A DNA stretch of 64,000 nt from Sinorhizobium terangae (GCF_029714365.1 NZ_CP121659.1:1302001-1366000), one strand, 5' to 3'. Positions 19,947-30,147 are shown, counted from the stretch's first letter. Translations and numbers: made by a program. The notes: generated by a model not told the origin, from the letters alone.

Positions 19947-20052
19947 CTACAGCGCCGTGCGTCCTTTGGGACGCACAAAGGACGCTGTAACTCTTTGATT
20001 CCACGCATCGTGCTTTCCGAAAATCGGGTCCGATTTTCGGGCCGATGCGCTA
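19947..20052. repeat. RIME-type intergenic repeat, family A variant
   Basis: It begins CTACAGCGCCGTGCGTCC with an inner palindrome (GTGCGTCCtttgGGACGCAC) and CTGTAA. A diverged second palindrome (CCGAAAATCGGGTCCGATTTTCGG) follows. The end runs into the stop codon of the FrnE-like gene (minus). It separates the convergent ends of mfd and that gene, where a strong hairpin could stop transcripts from both sides. Confidence 0.7.
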
Positions 20053-20715
20053 GTGTGCCAGGCCGCTGGCTTTCATCTGCGCGATCTCGCGCAGTGCGTT
20101 CGTCAGCACGTCGACCGATTGGGCGCCCATCACCGCATATTGCTGGTCGATGATGAAGCAAGGGACACCACTGACGCCCATCTCGCGGGCGACGTCGATC
20201 TCCTGCTTCACCGATTCCTTGTCCGCGTCGGAGGTCAAAAGGGCGGCGATAACCGGGCCATCGAGGCCAGCCTCCTCGGCAATCTCCAGAAGCACTGCGT
20301 GATCGCCGACATTTCGGCCTTCTTCAAAATTGGCCTTGAAGAGTAGGCGCACGACCTCCGCCTGGGCTTCCTCGCCATTCGTTGCGGCCCAGCGGATCAG
20401 TCGATGGGCGTCGAGTGTGTTGGGGCTGATCTTCACGGCATCGAAGTTGAAGTCGATGCCATCTTCCCGGCCAAGTCCCTCGAGCGTTTTGTGGGCCCTG
20501 TCGACGGCGTCCTGGCCGCCGAGTTTTGCGGCAAGATGGCGTTTGTGATCGACGCCTTCTGCCGGCAGGTCCGGGTTGAGCTGGTAGGGGCGCCATTGGA
20601 TCGTCACGAGGATTTCGCCGGTGACATTGGCCACGGCTTGATCGAGGCGCCTCTTTCCGAGGTAACACCACGGACAAACAACATCCGAGACGATATCGAT
20701 TTTGACGGTTTCCAT
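20050..20715 (-). CDS. DsbA-family oxidoreductase, FrnE-like
   Basis: The 221-residue cytoplasmic protein has a thioredoxin fold with an N-terminal CPWC active site (VVCPWCYLG), an inserted helical domain (about 70-160) and the cis-Pro segment SGVPCFII. This matches FrnE-type dithiol oxidoreductases, related to 2-hydroxychromene-2-carboxylate isomerase. Members are linked to disulfide exchange and stress tolerance. No signal peptide is present, so it should act in the cytoplasm. Substrate unknown. Confidence 0.88.
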   Translation of the reverse strand: METVKIDIVSDVVCPWCYLGKRRLDQAVANVTGEILVTIQWRPYQLNPDLPAEGVDHKRHLAAKLGGQDAVDRAHKTLEGLGREDGIDFNFDAVKISPNTLDAHRLIRWAATNGEEAQAEVVRLLFKANFEEGRNVGDHAVLLEIAEEAGLDGPVIAALLTSDADKESVKQEIDVAREMGVSGVPCFIIDQQYAVMGAQSVDVLTNALREIAQMKASGLAH

Positions 20716-20794
20716 CGCACCAGCCTTTCTAGGTTCCTAAACCTGCGAGATAGGCCGGTGGGGCGACAGTTTCAATGCGTTACCAAATGGGAAC

Positions 20795-20901
20795 CTACTG
20801 CATGTTTCCTAAAATAGAATCCGATTTAAGGACAAAAATATGCAGCAATTCAAAGTGCTACAGCGACCTTTGTGCGTCTGAAAAGACGCATGGCGCTATA
20901 G
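20795..20901. repeat. RIME-type intergenic repeat, family A, inverted
   Basis: An inverted copy of the family A element: it starts CTACTGCATG, passes through AATCCGATTTAAGGACAAAA and AATTCAAAGTGCTACAGCG, and ends with the GCGTCT/AGACGC palindrome. It fills most of the space between the FrnE-like gene and the end of the peptide-binding-protein gene, both on the minus strand. Confidence 0.75.
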
Positions 20902-22722
20902 TTACTGCACGCGCTCGTCCCACCAGGTCGGCAGCTGGTAGCCGTAAAGCGGAACCGTGGCCGGGCGCCCGATATGCTTCCATCGCGCGACCCATTGGGC
21001 GTCGAGATGGTAGAGCGGCACCACATACGCATTGGATACCAGCAGCCGGTCGTGGGAGCGGACTGCGGCTGTAAAATCTTCGGTCGTCCGCGCCTGCAGG
21101 ATATTGCTGATCAGCTTGTCGACATCCTTGTCGGCGACGCCGGCAAAGTTCTCGCTCCCCTGCCTGTCCCGCGATTGCGATCCCCAACGCCCGACTTGCT
21201 CGACGCCCGGAGAGAGCGAGGACGGGAATGACTTTATGATCACGTCGTAGTCGAAGGATTGGCTGCGCTGCTGATATTGGGAATCGTCGACCGTGCGCAC
21301 GGTCGCGACGATTCCAAGCGGCGCGAGGAACCGCTGGTAGGCAAGCGCGATCTTTTCCTGCCCGGCATTCTGGCTCATGATTTCGAAGGCAAGCGGCTTG
21401 CCTTTGGCGTCGACCATCTTGCCGTCCTTGATGGCGTAGCCAGCTTCGCGAAGCAGCGTCACCGCCTCGCGCAGCACATTGCGATCACGACCGGACCCAT
21501 CGGTGACGGGGAGGCGGTAGCTCCCATCGAGAATGGTCGGATTGATCCTCTCCCTGACGTCCCCCATGAGTCCAAGCTCACGGTCGTCCGCGGCGGCGCC
21601 GAGGAAGGAAAGCGACGAGTTCTGCCAGTAACTCTGGGTTCGCGTGTAGGCGCTGTCGAAAAGATTCTTGTTCACCCATTCGAAGTCGAAAACGAGCGCA
21701 AGGCCCTGGCGCAGCTTGATGTTGTCGAACATCGGCCTGCGCGTGTTGAAGACGAAGCCGAGCATGCCGGAGGGGGTTCTCGGCGTGAAGGTGTCCTTGA
21801 TCACGTCGCCGGAGCGCACCGCCGGAAAATCATAGCCGCGTGCCCATTTGGTCGCGCTGCCTTCCGGATAGACGTCAACCTCGCCCTTCTTGAACGCCTC
21901 GAAGAGGGAGTTCTCCTGCAGAAAATATTCGACGGAGATCTCGTCGTAATTGTCCAAGCCGATCTTCGAAGGCAGGTCCTTGCCCCAGTAGTCGGGATTC
22001 CGGCGATAGACGATGCGTTCGCCTGCCCTTACCTCGGCAACACGATAGGGGCCGGAACCGAGCGGCGGCTCGAGCGTGGTCCTGTCGAACGTGTCGACAT
22101 TGATGGCATGTTTCGGCAGCACGGGAGAAAGAGCGAGCAGCAGCGGAAATTCGCGGTCGACATCGTCGTTGAAGGTAAAGCGGACACTGCGGTCACCGAC
22201 CTTCTCCATCTTCGAGACCTTGGAGAGTCGGTTGCTGAAGGGGGCGCGGCCCTTGTCACGCATCAGCTCAAAAGTGAAAATGACGTCTTCGGGGGTCACC
22301 GGCTGGCCGTCGGCCCAGCGCGCCTTCGGGTTCAGGTTGAATTGGATGAAGGTGCGATCGTCGTCCCACTCGACGGTTTCGGCGAGGAGTCCATACATTG
22401 TGAACGGCTCGTCCTGGGAGCGCTGCATCAGCGATTCATAGACGAGATTGCCGAAGGCCGGATCCCACATCCCCCGCGCCGTTGTCCGCATGCTCTTCAA
22501 GATGAAGGGGTTGAGGCTGTCGAACGTGCCGACGACGCCATAGGAAATCTTTCCGCCCTTCTTCACATTGGGGTTGACGTAAGGGAAGTTCTTGAAGTCG
22601 GCGGGCAGGGCGGGCTCGCCGTGCATGGAAATGGCATGCACCGGCGCGGCCAAGGCTTCATTGCCGAATGTGCTGGCGGCCACAAGCATGGCAAGGCCGG
22701 AAAGAACTGCGCGCAACTTCAC
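20902..22722 (-). CDS. YejA-type extracellular solute-binding protein, family 5
   Basis: The 606-residue protein has an N-terminal signal peptide (about 1-25, cleavage near EALAAP) and the SBP_bac_5 fold: GGKISYGVVGTFDSLNPFIL near the start, WADGQPVTPEDVIFTFELM (about 135-153) and GSGPYRV (about 222). It resembles YejA-like peptide-binding proteins of ABC importers. No permease or ATPase gene lies beside it, so it is an orphan binding protein here that must share a transporter encoded elsewhere. Confidence 0.9.
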   Translation of the reverse strand: MKLRAVLSGLAMLVAASTFGNEALAAPVHAISMHGEPALPADFKNFPYVNPNVKKGGKISYGVVGTFDSLNPFILKSMRTTARGMWDPAFGNLVYESLMQRSQDEPFTMYGLLAETVEWDDDRTFIQFNLNPKARWADGQPVTPEDVIFTFELMRDKGRAPFSNRLSKVSKMEKVGDRSVRFTFNDDVDREFPLLLALSPVLPKHAINVDTFDRTTLEPPLGSGPYRVAEVRAGERIVYRRNPDYWGKDLPSKIGLDNYDEISVEYFLQENSLFEAFKKGEVDVYPEGSATKWARGYDFPAVRSGDVIKDTFTPRTPSGMLGFVFNTRRPMFDNIKLRQGLALVFDFEWVNKNLFDSAYTRTQSYWQNSSLSFLGAAADDRELGLMGDVRERINPTILDGSYRLPVTDGSGRDRNVLREAVTLLREAGYAIKDGKMVDAKGKPLAFEIMSQNAGQEKIALAYQRFLAPLGIVATVRTVDDSQYQQRSQSFDYDVIIKSFPSSLSPGVEQVGRWGSQSRDRQGSENFAGVADKDVDKLISNILQARTTEDFTAAVRSHDRLLVSNAYVVPLYHLDAQWVARWKHIGRPATVPLYGYQLPTWWDERVQ

Positions 22723-22792
22723 CTCCCGAGGGATTTCTACAGGCCGATTCCCGTCACGTTACCAATGCGGGCCCATATTTCCAACCTTCGGA

Positions 22793-22960
22793 GCGGGATC
22801 GGGAAAAGTGTGAAGCGGTTTTCCGCCCGGATCCTGCTCCGACTCCCGGAAACGATCACGTTCATGATTTGGATCAGCGATCCAAAATCATCGCGATCTC
22901 GACGGGATCAGGAATATGAAGCGGTTTTCCGCCCAGATCCCGGCACTGGTCCTCAAGAAT
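22793..22960. repeat. RIME-type intergenic repeat, family C, partly duplicated
   Basis: A segment reading GAAGCGGTTTTCCGCCC occurs twice (about 22811 and 22919), each followed by GGATCC or AGATCC. Between the copies lies a palindrome, TGATTTGGATC...GATCCAAAATCA. A related fragment (GGACGGAAAACCGC) lies in the repeat block near 29054. It lies in the region between the divergent binding-protein gene and the IalB-family gene. The rest of that region, 22961-23190, shows no gene and should contain the IalB-gene promoter. Confidence 0.7.
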
Positions 22961-23190
22961 CGGCCGTCACGATTCTCGGTAAGTTCTATTCAAAAAACCG
23001 GTATTTCCGCCTTCGGCGGTTGCAAAAAATGCAACGAAACACTGGATAAACGCCACGAGCCAATGTAACAGGTGTTTCCGGAAACGGGGCCATGCAAATG
23101 CCTCATTTGGCCAACAGGACAACGGCGGCTGACGATATTCACCAGCGGAACAGTTTGTTCCGGAACCGGATTTCAGGAGACGGAATCACA

Positions 23191-23814
23191 ATGATCTTCA
23201 AGTCGAACTTCACCAATAGCGCGGCAATGGCAGCGCTGGCGCTCTCTGTTGCAGCCGCCGGTGCGCCAAGCGCTGCTTTCGCGCAGGCAGGCAAGCCGCC
23301 GCAGGGTTGGTTCAAGGTTTGCACCAAGCAGGAAGACAATGACGTCTGCATCGTTCAGAACCTGCTCACCGCCAACAATGGTCAGCTCATCACTGCTGTC
23401 GGCCTCATCACCGTCTCCGGCAAGATCAACCGCAAGGTTCTGCAGGTTTCCGTACCTTCCGCTCGGATGATTCCGCCGGGTGTTCAGATGCAGATCGACG
23501 GTGCCAAGGGTGTGAAGCTCGACTATGCAATCTGCATGCCCGACAAGTGTGTCGCCGAGGCACCGCTTTCCGACGCGCTGATTGCCAACCTGAAGAAGGG
23601 CAACGAAGTCGTCTTCACGTCGGTCAACTTCCAGCGCGCGCCGAACCCGATCAAGATGACGCTCGAAGGTTTCACCGGCGTCTTTGACGGCGAGCCGATC
23701 GAACAGTCGCAGCTGGAAGAACGCCAGCGCCTGTTGCAGGAAGAAATGCAGAAGAAAGCGGAAGACGCCCGCAAGAAGCTGGAAGAGGCCCAGAAGGCCG
23801 CCAAGCAGCAATAA
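23191..23814 (+). CDS. Invasion-associated locus B (IalB) family protein
   Basis: The 207-residue exported protein has a signal peptide (about 1-33, ending SAAFAQA) and an IalB domain with the Cys pairs seen in this family (WFKVCTKQEDNDVCIVQN and AICMPDKCVAE). The C terminus is a charged coiled coil rich in Glu, Lys and Gln (about 170-207). The start at 23191 has AGGAG 11 bp upstream; 33 further in-frame codons upstream lack a ribosome site. IalB proteins affect host-cell invasion in Bartonella; in soil bacteria the role is unknown. A strong terminator follows 24 bp after the stop. Confidence 0.9.
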   Translation: MIFKSNFTNSAAMAALALSVAAAGAPSAAFAQAGKPPQGWFKVCTKQEDNDVCIVQNLLTANNGQLITAVGLITVSGKINRKVLQVSVPSARMIPPGVQMQIDGAKGVKLDYAICMPDKCVAEAPLSDALIANLKKGNEVVFTSVNFQRAPNPIKMTLEGFTGVFDGEPIEQSQLEERQRLLQEEMQKKAEDARKKLEEAQKAAKQQ

Positions 23815-23838
23815 CTGCACTCGTTTCCTGAGATTTAG

Positions 23839-23868
23839 ACGCCCGGATTTTTATCCGGGCGTTTTTGT
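23839..23868 (+). terminator. Intrinsic terminator of the IalB-family gene
   Basis: A perfect 10-bp stem, ACGCCCGGAT (23839-23848) with ATCCGGGCGT (23853-23862), encloses a TTTT loop and is followed by TTTTGTTT. It is a textbook rho-independent terminator for the plus-strand gene ending at 23814. Confidence 0.92.
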
Positions 23869-23989
23869 TTCGGACCATAATCGCGAGTCCAAATCGAGAG
23901 GTGATGTACGGGGTCGCCCAGACTAAAAAACGCTCCGGACACGTGTGCCGAAGCGTCTTAGTTGGCGATCGAGGGAACGCCCCAGCGCC

Positions 23990-24319
23990 TTAGTGCTTGT
24001 AGGTGGCCTTCGGCTTGTAGTGCCCGACGGCATCCTTCTTGAACAAGGCGCTCACCTGCGGGTGGCGGATCGGTCTATCACTCTCATCGGAAACAAGGTT
24101 CTGTTCGGAAACATATGCGACATATTCGGTGTCGTCGTTCTCGGCGAAGAGATGATAGAAGGGCTGGTCCTTGCTCGGCCGAATTTCCGGCGGGATGGCA
24201 TTCCACCATTCCTCGGTGTTGGCATATTCCGGATCGACGTCGAAGATGACGCCGCGGAACGGGAAGACCCGGTGGCGAACCACCTGTCCGATCTCAAATT
24301 TCGCGTTTCTTTGTTTCAT
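23990..24319 (-). CDS. hspQ: Heat shock protein HspQ
   Basis: The 109-residue protein contains the YccV/HspQ domain: KFEIGQVVRHRVFPFRGVI, then DPEYANTEEWW and PFYHLFAEND. HspQ is a small hemimethylated-DNA-binding and protease-modulating protein in enterobacteria. The frame is open much further upstream, but the start at 24319 is the family start with AAAGGA about 11 bp before it; an ATG four codons upstream directly abuts that ribosome site. It is downstream of glnA on the same strand, beyond the glnA terminator. Confidence 0.9.
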   Translation of the reverse strand: MKQRNAKFEIGQVVRHRVFPFRGVIFDVDPEYANTEEWWNAIPPEIRPSKDQPFYHLFAENDDTEYVAYVSEQNLVSDESDRPIRHPQVSALFKKDAVGHYKPKATYKH

Positions 24320-24412
24320 GACGCAACACATCCTTTCAGACAATAATCTGGGTTGCCGCGTGCCGAACATCAATAGGTCTGCGGTGAACCGTTCTTGGGG
24401 GCACTGCTCATG

Positions 24413-24443
24413 AAAAAGGCGGGCTTCGAACAAGGCCCGCCTT
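24413..24443 (-). terminator. Intrinsic terminator of glnA
   Basis: Read on the minus strand, AAGGCGGGC (24443-24435) pairs with GCCCGCCTT (24424-24416) and is followed by a short T run (24417-24413). It lies about 50 bp after the glnA stop and separates glnA from hspQ. Confidence 0.9.
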
Positions 24444-24494
24444 CGTCCATTGTCGTAAGCGGACCGGACGTGTTTGCCGACCGGTCCATTTTCG

Positions 24495-25904
24495 TTAGAC
24501 CGAGTAGTACATGTCGTATTCGACCGGATGCGGCGTCATCTCGAAGCGCATGACTTCCTGCATCTTCAATTCGATGAACGAATCGATCTGATCGTCGTCG
24601 AAGACGCCGCCGGCCGTCAGGAACTTGCGATCCTTGTCGAGGCTTTCAAGCGCCTCGCGCAGGCTGCCGCAAACGGTCGGGATCTTCTTCAGTTCCTTCG
24701 GAGGCAGGTCGTAGAGGTCCTTGTCCATCGCCTTGCCCGGATGAAGTTTGTTCTTGATGCCGTCGAGGCCGGCCATCAGCATGGCCGCGAAAGCGAGGTA
24801 GGGGTTCGCGCTTGGGTCGGGGAAGCGGACTTCGACGCGCTTTGCCTTCGGGTTGCTGCCGAACGGAATGCGGCAGGAAGCCGAGCGGTTGCGGGCCGAA
24901 TAGGCGAGCAGAACCGGCGCTTCATAGCCCGGAACGAGACGCTTGTAGGAGTTCGTCGAGGGGTTGGTGAAGGCGTTGAGGGCCTTGGCGTGCTTGATGA
25001 TGCCGCCGATGAAATAGAGGCAGGTTTCCGAGAGTCCGGCGTATTCGTCGCCGGCGAAGGTCGGCTTGCCGTCCTTCCAGATCGAGAGGTGCACGTGCAT
25101 GCCGGACCCGTTGTCGCCGAAGACCGGCTTCGGCATGAAGGTCGCCGTCTTGCCGTAGGCATTGGCAACCTGGTGCACGACGTATTTGTAGATCTGCATC
25201 TTGTCGGCGTTGCGAACGAGCGCATCGAACTTGACGCCAAGCTCGTGCTGGGCAGCGGCCACTTCGTGGTGATGCTTTTCAACCGTGACGCCCATTTCGG
25301 CAAGCACGGTCAGCATTTCGGAGCGCATGTCCTGGCAGCTGTCGATCGGGGGTACCGGAAAGTAGCCGCCCTTGATGCGCGGACGGTGGCCGAGGTTGCC
25401 GGTCTCGTAGTCGGTATCGTCGTTGGACGGCAGTTCGGAGGAATCAAGCTTGAAGCCGGTGTTGTAGGGGTCGGCCTTGTACTTCACGTCGTCGAACACG
25501 AAGAATTCCGCCTCAGGTCCAACGAAGACCGTGTCGCCGATGCCGGAGGCCTTAAGATAGGCTTCCGCCTTCTTCGCCGTGCCGCGCGGGTCGCGATTGT
25601 AAGCCTCGCCCGAAACAGGATCGAGAATGTCACAGAAGATGACCATGGTCGACTGAGCGAAGAACGGGTCCATGTGAGCCGTTTCCGGGTCAGGCATCAG
25701 CACCATGTCGGATTCGTTGATAGCCTTCCAGCCGGAAATCGAGGAGCCGTCGAACATGACGCCATCAGCGAACATGTCTTCATCGACGCAGACGACATCC
25801 ATCGTCACGTGCTGCAGCTTGCCCTTCGGGTCGGTAAAGCGCAGGTCGACGAACTTGACGTCGTTGTCCTTGATTTGCTTCAGAACTTCACTCGCAGTCG
25901 TCAT
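24495..25904 (-). CDS. glnA: Glutamine synthetase type I, GlnA
   Basis: This 469-residue enzyme is the dodecameric type I glutamine synthetase that assimilates ammonia into glutamine. Visible landmarks are the beta-grasp start ([18 protein letters not shown]), the active-site segments [10 protein letters not shown] and the NGSGMHVH loop, and [11 protein letters not shown] with the tyrosine that is adenylylated by GlnE (about residue 398), so activity is expected to be controlled by nitrogen status. It lies 86 bp downstream of glnB and is probably co-transcribed from the sigma-54 promoter upstream of glnB. Confidence 0.98.
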   Translation of the reverse strand: MTTASEVLKQIKDNDVKFVDLRFTDPKGKLQHVTMDVVCVDEDMFADGVMFDGSSISGWKAINESDMVLMPDPETAHMDPFFAQSTMVIFCDILDPVSGEAYNRDPRGTAKKAEAYLKASGIGDTVFVGPEAEFFVFDDVKYKADPYNTGFKLDSSELPSNDDTDYETGNLGHRPRIKGGYFPVPPIDSCQDMRSEMLTVLAEMGVTVEKHHHEVAAAQHELGVKFDALVRNADKMQIYKYVVHQVANAYGKTATFMPKPVFGDNGSGMHVHLSIWKDGKPTFAGDEYAGLSETCLYFIGGIIKHAKALNAFTNPSTNSYKRLVPGYEAPVLLAYSARNRSASCRIPFGSNPKAKRVEVRFPDPSANPYLAFAAMLMAGLDGIKNKLHPGKAMDKDLYDLPPKELKKIPTVCGSLREALESLDKDRKFLTAGGVFDDDQIDSFIELKMQEVMRFEMTPHPVEYDMYYSV

Positions 25905-25990
25905 TTTTTGTAAGTCCCTGTTGTGAGATGACGAGGTTTGAAAAAGCGGGGCCGGACGGCCCCTCGGGATTTGATGGGGTGAATGCTTGA

Positions 25991-26503
<513 letters not shown>

Positions 26504-26569
26504 TTATGAAAGATGATTATCTGATGTTGGCATTATTGCTGCAACGGGCTTCATAAGCTCGTTATTTGA

Positions 26570-26585
26570 GCACCAATAATGTGCA
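26570..26585 (-). promoter_or_regulatory. Candidate NtrC-binding site upstream of glnBA
   Basis: GCACC (26570-26574), a five-base spacer and TGTGC (26580-26584) form a dyad with one mismatch to the enterobacterial-type NtrC site GCACC-N5-GGTGC. It is about 165 bp upstream of the sigma-54 -24 box, a typical enhancer distance. The site is also about 80 bp upstream of the divergent nnrD-type gene. Confidence 0.45.
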
Positions 26586-26662
26586 AATGCATAAAAAATG
26601 CTCATTCTGTTTGGTGCGATGCCTTCTTGCCTTGGAGCCTTTGGCGCGGTTAGATCTGGTTC

Positions 26663-28138
26663 ATGCTTGAAGTGCTCCGAGACGTTCTGGTGACACCGAC
26701 CGAAATGACGGCGATCGACAATGCGGCCGCCGCTTCGGGCATCGATAGCTTCGCGTTGATGCGTTCAGCCGGGACGGCGGTGTCGGCAGCCGCCTTGCGG
26801 CTCTTTCCGGAAGCCCTTCGTTTCGTTGTGCTCTGTGGGCCGGGCAACAACGGCGGCGACGGTTATGTCGCAGCCTCCGCACTCGCAGACGGAGGTGCCG
26901 CCGTGGCCGTTTTCGCGCTCGGCAATCCGGAGGCGCTGAAAGGCGATGCAGCGCGAGCGAAGAGTGCTTGCCCACTGACGGTGCAACCGCTTGAGGCCTA
27001 TGAGCCCAAGCTTGGGGACGTCGTCATCGATGCCTTGTTCGGAGCCGGGCTTACGCGCGATCTTCCGGCAGAGGCGCAAAGAACCATTGCGCGGGCGAGT
27101 GAAGGGCACGTCCCGGTCATCGCCGTTGATCTGCCCTCGGGCGTCGACGGGCGCACGGGGGAGATCCGCGGAGCGAGCTTCGCTGCAGTTCACACCGTCA
27201 CATTCATGGCTCGCAAACCCGGCCATCTGCTGATGCCCGGGCGCGTCCGCTGCGGCACTCTGGAGGTGTTCGACATCGGCATCCCCGCGCGGCTTGTCAG
27301 CGAGCGGGCGGGTGACTTGCGGCTCAATACTCCAGCCGCATGGGGATCGCACGCCAGCGCTCTTGATCCGGCCACGCACAAGTACCGACGGGGCCATCTG
27401 GGCGTATTTTCGGGTGGTCCACGCTCGACCGGCGCGGCGCGCCTTTCGGCAACCGCAGGCCTTGCTGCCGGCGCCGGCCTGGTGACGCTTGCGTCGCCGA
27501 CCGAAGCGCTCGCGGCAAACGCGTCCCACCTTACGGCTGTGATGCTCAGGGAAATTCATGGCACCGAAGACCTTGCGGCCTGGCTCAAGGACAAGCGGGT
27601 AAACGCATTCGTGCTCGGACCCGGTTTCGGCGTCGGCAAGAAGGCGAGGGACTTTGCCCTGATGCTCTGCGATCGGGCGCTTGTCCTCGACGCCGACGGG
27701 ATGACCTCCTTCGAGAAGGACCGGACGGAACTCTTCGAACGGGCCGCTTCCAGCGGGGGGCGGTTGGTGATGACCCCGCATGAGGGCGAGTTCGCGCGAC
27801 TGTTTCCGGAGATCGCCGCGGAGGCCGCGCTGTCCAAGATTGAAAAGGCGCAAGCCGCCGCGAGACTGAGCCATGCGGTGGTCGTCTACAAGGGACCCGA
27901 CACCGTCGTCGCCGCTCCATCGGGCCACGCCGTCGTCAATGACAATGCTCCGCCATCGCTTGCCACCGCCGGATCGGGCGATGTTCTGGCCGGCATCATG
28001 GGCGCGCACCTGGCGCAGGGCATGCCGGCCTTCGAGGCCGCCGCTGCGGCGGTCTGGCGTCACGGGGAAGCCGGGAGGCGCGCCGGACGCGGCATGACGG
28101 CGGAGACGCTCGTCGAATGCATTCCGCCGCTACCGTGA
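26663..28138 (+). CDS. nnrD: Bifunctional NAD(P)H-hydrate epimerase / ADP-dependent NAD(P)H-hydrate dehydratase
   Basis: The 491-residue fusion repairs hydrated (damaged) NADH and NADPH. Residues 1-215 are the YjeF_N epimerase domain (CGPGNNGGDGYVAA at about 54-67, VIAVDLPSGVDGRTG near 153). The remainder is the ribokinase-like dehydratase domain with a phosphate-binding TAGSGDVLAGI near the end (about 433). It is divergent from glnB, and its start lies about 80 bp from the candidate NtrC site. E. coli names the same fusion Nnr/YjeF. Confidence 0.94.
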   Translation: MLEVLRDVLVTPTEMTAIDNAAAASGIDSFALMRSAGTAVSAAALRLFPEALRFVVLCGPGNNGGDGYVAASALADGGAAVAVFALGNPEALKGDAARAKSACPLTVQPLEAYEPKLGDVVIDALFGAGLTRDLPAEAQRTIARASEGHVPVIAVDLPSGVDGRTGEIRGASFAAVHTVTFMARKPGHLLMPGRVRCGTLEVFDIGIPARLVSERAGDLRLNTPAAWGSHASALDPATHKYRRGHLGVFSGGPRSTGAARLSATAGLAAGAGLVTLASPTEALAANASHLTAVMLREIHGTEDLAAWLKDKRVNAFVLGPGFGVGKKARDFALMLCDRALVLDADGMTSFEKDRTELFERAASSGGRLVMTPHEGEFARLFPEIAAEAALSKIEKAQAAARLSHAVVVYKGPDTVVAAPSGHAVVNDNAPPSLATAGSGDVLAGIMGAHLAQGMPAFEAAAAAVWRHGEAGRRAGRGMTAETLVECIPPLP

Positions 28139-28147
28139 CGTTGTTAC

Positions 28148-28254
28148 CTACAGCGCCGCGCGTCCAATCGGACGCGCCAAGGCCGCTGTAGCACTTTGAT
28201 TTGCTGCATGATTTTATCCTTAAATCGATTCCGATTTAAGGAATCATGCAGTAG
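28148..28254. repeat. RIME-type intergenic repeat, family A
   Basis: This is the best-preserved family A copy: CTACAGCGCCGCGCGTCC...GGACGCGCC...GCTGTAG, then the TCCTTAAATCGATTCCGATTTAAGGA palindrome described by its arms TCCTTAAATCG and CGATTTAAGGA, ending CATGCAGTAG. A further GC-rich palindrome fragment (GCGCGTCTGATGGGACGCGC, about 28298-28317) follows. It lies between the convergent nnrD-type and gpt genes. Confidence 0.8.
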
Positions 28255-28343
28255 TAGCCGATTTGAGGATAAGCCATTCACGGTGCCGCAGCGCTCTCTG
28301 CGCGTCTGATGGGACGCGCTGCCTGCGGAACCGCGAAGAAGTC

Positions 28344-28841
28344 TCAGCCGCGCGTGCCCTTGGCGATCGGCTCCTGATAGGTAAAGCCCATGTCCCAAGG
28401 GAAATAGATCCAGGTATCCTGGCTGACTTCCGTGACGAAAGTGTCGACGAGCGGGCGCCCCTTCGGCTTTGCATAGACGGCGGCGAAATGGGCTTTCGGC
28501 AGCATTGCCCGCACCTCGGTGGCGGTCTTGCCGGTGTCGGTCAGGTCATCGATGATCAGCACACCCTCACCGCCATCCTTGGCGATTTCCGGGGAAATGC
28601 CCTTGAGAACCTTCATTTGGCCCTGCGTGTCATAGTCGTGATAGGAGGCGATGCAGACGGTCTCGATCATGCGGATATTGAGTTCGCGGCAGATAATTGC
28701 AGCCGGAACAAGGCCCCCGCGGGTGATGCAGACCATTGCACGCCATTCCTGTCCGTTGTCGGCCAGCCGCCACGCGAGCGCGCGGGCATCGCGGTGGAAC
28801 TGATCCCAGGATACGGGAAAGGCTTTATCTGGAAGAGACAT
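28344..28841 (-). CDS. gpt: Xanthine phosphoribosyltransferase Gpt
   Basis: The 165-residue type I phosphoribosyltransferase has the PRPP-binding motif [15 protein letters not shown] (about 92-106) and the N-terminal [14 protein letters not shown] loop. It resembles Gpt, which salvages xanthine and guanine as nucleotides at the cytoplasmic face of the membrane. Its start at 28841 is the family start [15 protein letters not shown]. Intergenic repeats flank it on both sides. Confidence 0.93.
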   Translation of the reverse strand: MSLPDKAFPVSWDQFHRDARALAWRLADNGQEWRAMVCITRGGLVPAAIICRELNIRMIETVCIASYHDYDTQGQMKVLKGISPEIAKDGGEGVLIIDDLTDTGKTATEVRAMLPKAHFAAVYAKPKGRPLVDTFVTEVSQDTWIYFPWDMGFTYQEPIAKGTRG

Positions 28842-29044
28842 TTACGGGCTCCGGCTTCAGTCGAATACAGGCTGCGAAGCGCCGCGGCGAACAAGGAGGT
28901 CGCACAGCGCGCTTCGTCACGCTTTGGATACCCAATACTGAAAATGAAGCCCGGAGCGCAAGGGCCGACAAGGCCTGTCCAGGAATCCTCCACCTCCGTC
29001 GAACCATGGGGGCATGAGCATGCCGCCTGATCGAATAGCTTGGA

Positions 29045-29195
29045 GCGGAACGTGGACGGAAAACCGCACGCGCTTTCCGCATCCCGCACTAAAGCATGTC
29101 GCGTTCAATCTGACTGATGCGATGCGCTTTAGCTCGTTGCTTTTACCCATGTCGTTGTACCAAAACCGCTGCACACTTTTGGGCGACATGCATTA
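29045..29195. repeat. RIME-type intergenic repeat, family B (inverted) with a family C fragment
   Basis: From about 29088 to 29195 this matches, in reverse orientation, the elements at 56611 and 58326: CACTTTTGGGCGACATGCA on the plus strand corresponds to TGCATGTCGCCCAAAAGTG there. A GGACGGAAAACCGC fragment at 29054-29067 resembles family C. The rest of the 350-bp gap (28842-29044) shows no gene. Confidence 0.7.
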
Positions 29196-29939
29196 GCGAG
29201 AACGGGCAATTGTCTCGATCATCGCCACGACATCGGCCTCGGCCGCAGCGAGCACCGCAGCCTCGCGAGCGCGGATGACGATATCGGTCGAGAAGGTTTT
29301 GCCGTCGAACTTGGGGTAGGAGCCAATGCTCGTTTCCGGATGTTTCTTCTGCACCTCCGCCAAGGGCCCGCCAATATCGCCTTCGCCATAGGGCGAACGG
29401 ACAGTGCATGAAAGGACTGGCGTCCCCGTCTGGAGGCTGGGAAGCAAACTATCAAGCATCGCCTGGAAGACCTGGGGCACGCCGGCCATGACGTAGACGT
29501 TGGCGATCCGGAAGCCGGGCGCCGTCGATACGGGATTGGAAATATGGGTGGCGCCGACCGGCATGCGCGCCATTCGCCTGCGCGCATCGGTAAACTCCAT
29601 GCCGCGGCGTTCATACATGGCGCCAAGCAACGCCATTGCCTCCGGGTCGTGGATGCACTCGACACCGAACGCTCTGGAGACCGCGTCGGCAGTGATGTCG
29701 TCGTGTGTCGGCCCAATGCCGCCGGACGTGAAGACGTGGTCGTAACGGCCTCGCAAGGCGTTGACTGCGTCGACAATCGCCTCCTCGTCGTCCGCCACGA
29801 TGCGAACCTCACGCAGATCGATACCGACCATGGTCAGCATGTCGGCCAGGTGGCCGATATTCTTGTCCTTCGTTCGGCCGGACAGAAGTTCATCGCCTAT
29901 GGCAAGCATGGCGGCCGTAACGATCGTGGCAGTGGTCAT
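29193..29939 (-). CDS. CinA-like molybdopterin-binding domain protein
   Basis: The 248-residue protein consists of the MoCF-biosynthesis/CinA N-terminal fold: AAMLAIGDELLSGRTKDKN (about 9-27), the TSGGIGPTHDDITADAVSRAF signature (about 70-90) and MAGVPQVFQAML. It lacks the C-terminal nicotinamide-nucleotide amidase domain of full CinA. Such short proteins are usually annotated 'competence/damage-inducible protein A', but no role in competence is shown. The C-terminal end touches a family B repeat. It is unlinked to moaC/moeA. Confidence 0.88.
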   Translation of the reverse strand: MTTATIVTAAMLAIGDELLSGRTKDKNIGHLADMLTMVGIDLREVRIVADDEEAIVDAVNALRGRYDHVFTSGGIGPTHDDITADAVSRAFGVECIHDPEAMALLGAMYERRGMEFTDARRRMARMPVGATHISNPVSTAPGFRIANVYVMAGVPQVFQAMLDSLLPSLQTGTPVLSCTVRSPYGEGDIGGPLAEVQKKHPETSIGSYPKFDGKTFSTDIVIRAREAAVLAAAEADVVAMIETIARSR

Positions 29940-30147
29940 TGGTGCTCCTGAATACTTGGCGATCGCCGAGTCGATCCCATGGCTGTTGAAGAAAGCTTGA
30001 CAGTCTGTCGACCGCCCATGTTCTGGCGACCACGTGCGTTTTGATAAATCCTGCCCCAGGGGACGATCAAGTGTAATTGCCTGACAGGAGTATCATGAGG
30101 CAAAGGTACTGGTTCTCTATTATTCCGCCTATGGGCATATCGAAACG

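Noticed and set aside
26536..26551. TGGCATTATTGCTGCA on the plus strand as a sigma-54 promoter for the nnrD-type gene
   Set aside because: It deviates in both boxes and lies over 100 bp from the start; the minus-strand site facing glnB is far better.
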